Assembly: GCA_050084515.1 (NCBI GenBank)
Contig: CM114272.1
Span: 37,138,001-37,202,000, forward strand
Source of the DNA: Blasia pusilla
Taxonomy: Eukaryota > Marchantiophyta > Marchantiopsida > Blasiales
Reading direction: 5' to 3'
DNA length: 64,000 nucleotides
In this document: positions 61,901 to 64,000 of the stretch, one piece after another
Position numbering within the stretch: the first letter of the stretch is position 1
Layout: every line of letters begins with the position of its first letter
Notes under the pieces: model-generated
What the model saw: the letters and a program-made list of their open reading frames with translations, nothing else
Database searches by the model: none
Told to the model about the DNA's origin: nothing
Made by a program: the position numbers and the translations under genes

Positions 61901-64000
61901 TTTTAATATCCGAGAAAACCTAACTCAAAAGTACATGAAAAATGGTTTTGACTGTATGTCAATGACATGAGTTTCTATTTAAAAAAATATTTATCTTTTC
62001 ACTTGAATTTTTTTAATCTTCCTTCGGTCTTGATATATTCATTAGTGTATGAAAGTGATTAATGAAAATTATACGGCATAATATGATGTCCTCATATAAC
62101 ATTACTCACTTAACTCCATTAGTTTAGTTGGAAACTTTTAGGGGCGGAGGAATTTCAGGGGCTTCTCCGCCGCTAAAAGAAGTTCTATTTTGGACTTGAA
62201 ACCAAAACAACGGGCAAAAGAACAGCACTACACGACAAGAAAAGCAAAACAAGGCGGAAAGATGGATGAACACCGCGCCAAAAGAAAGAAAAGAGAGCAA
62301 GGATCGGATTTCTTTACCCTCGTTTAGGACCGTCCAATGAATGAAGGCGGCAGATAGGACGGAAGGCCCCTAGGGAAGGGTCGGTCGTGAGACAAGCAAA
62401 GGGCCAGTCATATCATTGAGTCAGTCAGTCCGTCTGTCTGTCCATCCGTCCGTCCTTAGAAGAGGGCGTCCCTTGTCGGAACAGAGGACGACTTGTCCCT
62501 ACAAGGAGAACCTCACACTGTAGTCCTGCGGCCTTCTAGCTTGCAGGTGAGACCCACTAACTCGTAGGTTATCATTCCTTTTGTCTTCGTTAAGAGAGGG
62601 GCTACGTAGCTCAGCTAACCCCGAGGTCCCACTAACTTTCGCGAGCTTTTGGAGTTTAGCCTGACTGGGAGCTGCCAAATCTCCCCTCTACCTTCCTCCG
62701 GCTAGTCTAGCTACCGGTGAATTTGGGCAATACTGATAATAATTTAGGCAATGCGATTTTCTCGGATTCTACAAGTGCTCGTCGTTTTTCCGGGCCATCT
62801 AGATTGTCCATGTGTACTATGCACGTAAGTGTTAATTATTCTCTTCTCCACCCGACTTAGAGGTTGCACGCTAGTTTTATTCAGCAGAGTCCTTGACTTC
62901 TTTTCCATTTCTGAACCGATGTGCGGTCCCTTTGAAATCCCTCGTCGCTTAGCATTGGAAAGGGTTGTATTAAAAGAAAAAATGCAAACAGAAAATAAAT
63001 AAGGAACGGTAATACGAAATAATTCCCATGAAGGGAAGGAAGAAAGTTCACAAAAACAAAAAGCGTCCACACAAATCAAACAAACGATGGGATAACACGT
63101 TCCAAAAAAAAGGAAAATCATATAAAAAGGATGCCCCATATTAATTCACACATAATGAAAAGTTTTTATAGCAAAAATCATCAACGATGGACATAAGCAC
63201 ACAAGAGGAGATGACGGGTAGGATAGAATGTTTGGCCATAAAAAAATGCCCAATTGTAGAGGCCTTAATCAATGGAAAGAGAATCTTCCTCATTATGCGG
63301 TTATGTCTATTCACCCTAATTAAAAAAATTAAGAACCGAAACTTTCTTTAAAAAATAAGACACTTGGCATTATTTTTCTTTGGAGGTAGTCATTTCCTTA
63401 ACACATACTAAATAGGGCAATAACAATAGTCTTCTTGCCTCTTGGAAATTCCAAAATGGTGTCCTTTCTAGGGATATTCAATTATTTAATTTTTCATCCG
63501 TATATATATTGTCATACAACTTACATCATTGTCACCATGCAAACATACAAGACATTAAAGTCACATGCTCAACGCCATAACTACAACTTATTGTAATGAC
63601 TCCTCCATCTAGGCAACCATCCCAATCTCATGAGTAGGGTATGTTTAATCCGTTTGGGTAGGGGGCCTTGACCACCTCCATGAGTATACTCATCACCTCG
63701 TCCGCCTACTTACTTACATCGGGTCTCTCCTATGAAGACTTGCCACCAATTGGAGTAAGAAAACATCCAATTTGTAGGGCTTTAGAAATTGAAACCTAGC
63801 CCAAATTGGACTCCCTGAACTTTGATGCTCCTTGTCTTGAAAATTGGAAAAATGATTAAAAAAAGTTTCCTCAATTGAGTTTCTAAGACCAAAATATAAA
63901 GATACTTAAGAAAATACATGGGAGAGTCTTGGGGAGAATGAAGAAATTAAATTCTATGTCTTGCCTTGTAATACACTTATCACTAATACCAATTGCAAGG
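58959..64000. other. AT-rich right end, no gene recognised
   Basis: GC-rich to about 59330, then strongly AT-rich with no open frame bearing a domain. A ctctc(ctctc)n tract lies at 60918-60943. A second GC-rich patch with GTCC-type words is at 62150-62720. A minus-strand frame of 131 residues (63139-62744) is hydrophobic at its start but otherwise unremarkable. Confidence 0.35.

Overview
The window looks like nuclear DNA from a plant-lineage eukaryote (land plant or streptophyte alga) with a fairly large, repeat-rich genome. The grounds are long non-coding stretches, GT-AG-compatible exon candidates, long (GA)n and (GT)n tracts, plant-type Ty3/gypsy LTR retrotransposons, and mutational decay of those copies that looks like 5-methylcytosine deamination. 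I cannot name the species. There is no bacterial or organellar gene structure.

Layout. 1-7.9 kb: a GC-rich promoter-like region, then one weak candidate gene whose two possible exons (about 1.5-1.74 kb and 5.05-5.4 kb) join in phase. 7.97-8.28 kb: a tandem repeat. 8.9-9.6 kb: LTR debris. 9.87-12.27 kb: a decayed chromovirus-like Ty3/gypsy pol on the minus strand. 12.4-13.0 kb: a fragment of an unclassified retroelement gene, ending in a 250-bp (GA)n tract. 13.26-15.03 kb: a gag-protease fragment (copy D). 15-19.9 kb: no recognised gene. 19.9-25.2 kb: an internally deleted LTR element (copy C). 25.8-37.55 kb: a long decayed element on the minus strand (copy A), carrying nested insertions. 37.8-48.07 kb: the most complete element, on the plus strand (copy B). 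48.2-64 kb: no recognised gene, GC-rich islands and an AT-rich right end.

The main result is that copies A, B and C belong to related Ty3/gypsy families that encode a C5-cytosine DNA methyltransferase inside pol, between the aspartic protease and the reverse transcriptase. Copy B has the order gag (two zinc knuckles) - protease - linker - methyltransferase - reverse transcriptase - RNase H - integrase - PHD-like zinc finger, between two LTRs. Protease, linker, methyltransferase and reverse transcriptase share one reading frame over about 3.8 kb, broken only by nonsense codons, so the methyltransferase is a polyprotein domain and not a neighbouring gene. Copy A has lost methyltransferase motif I and the integrase C-terminus. 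Copy C, which has a different LTR, keeps motif I but has lost the rest of pol. From general knowledge, retrotransposon-borne cytosine methyltransferases have been described in dinoflagellates and in charophyte algae; the combination with a C-terminal PHD-like finger in several related families deserves attention.

All copies are inactive. Where A and B can be compared, most stop codons are CAG to TAG, TGG to TAG/TGA or CGA to TGA changes. A second notable item is a pair of 1,275-bp elements in opposite orientation, each with a 4-bp target duplication, a TATA-like box and an unrecognised conserved ORF. Large microsatellites sit at retrotransposon junctions.
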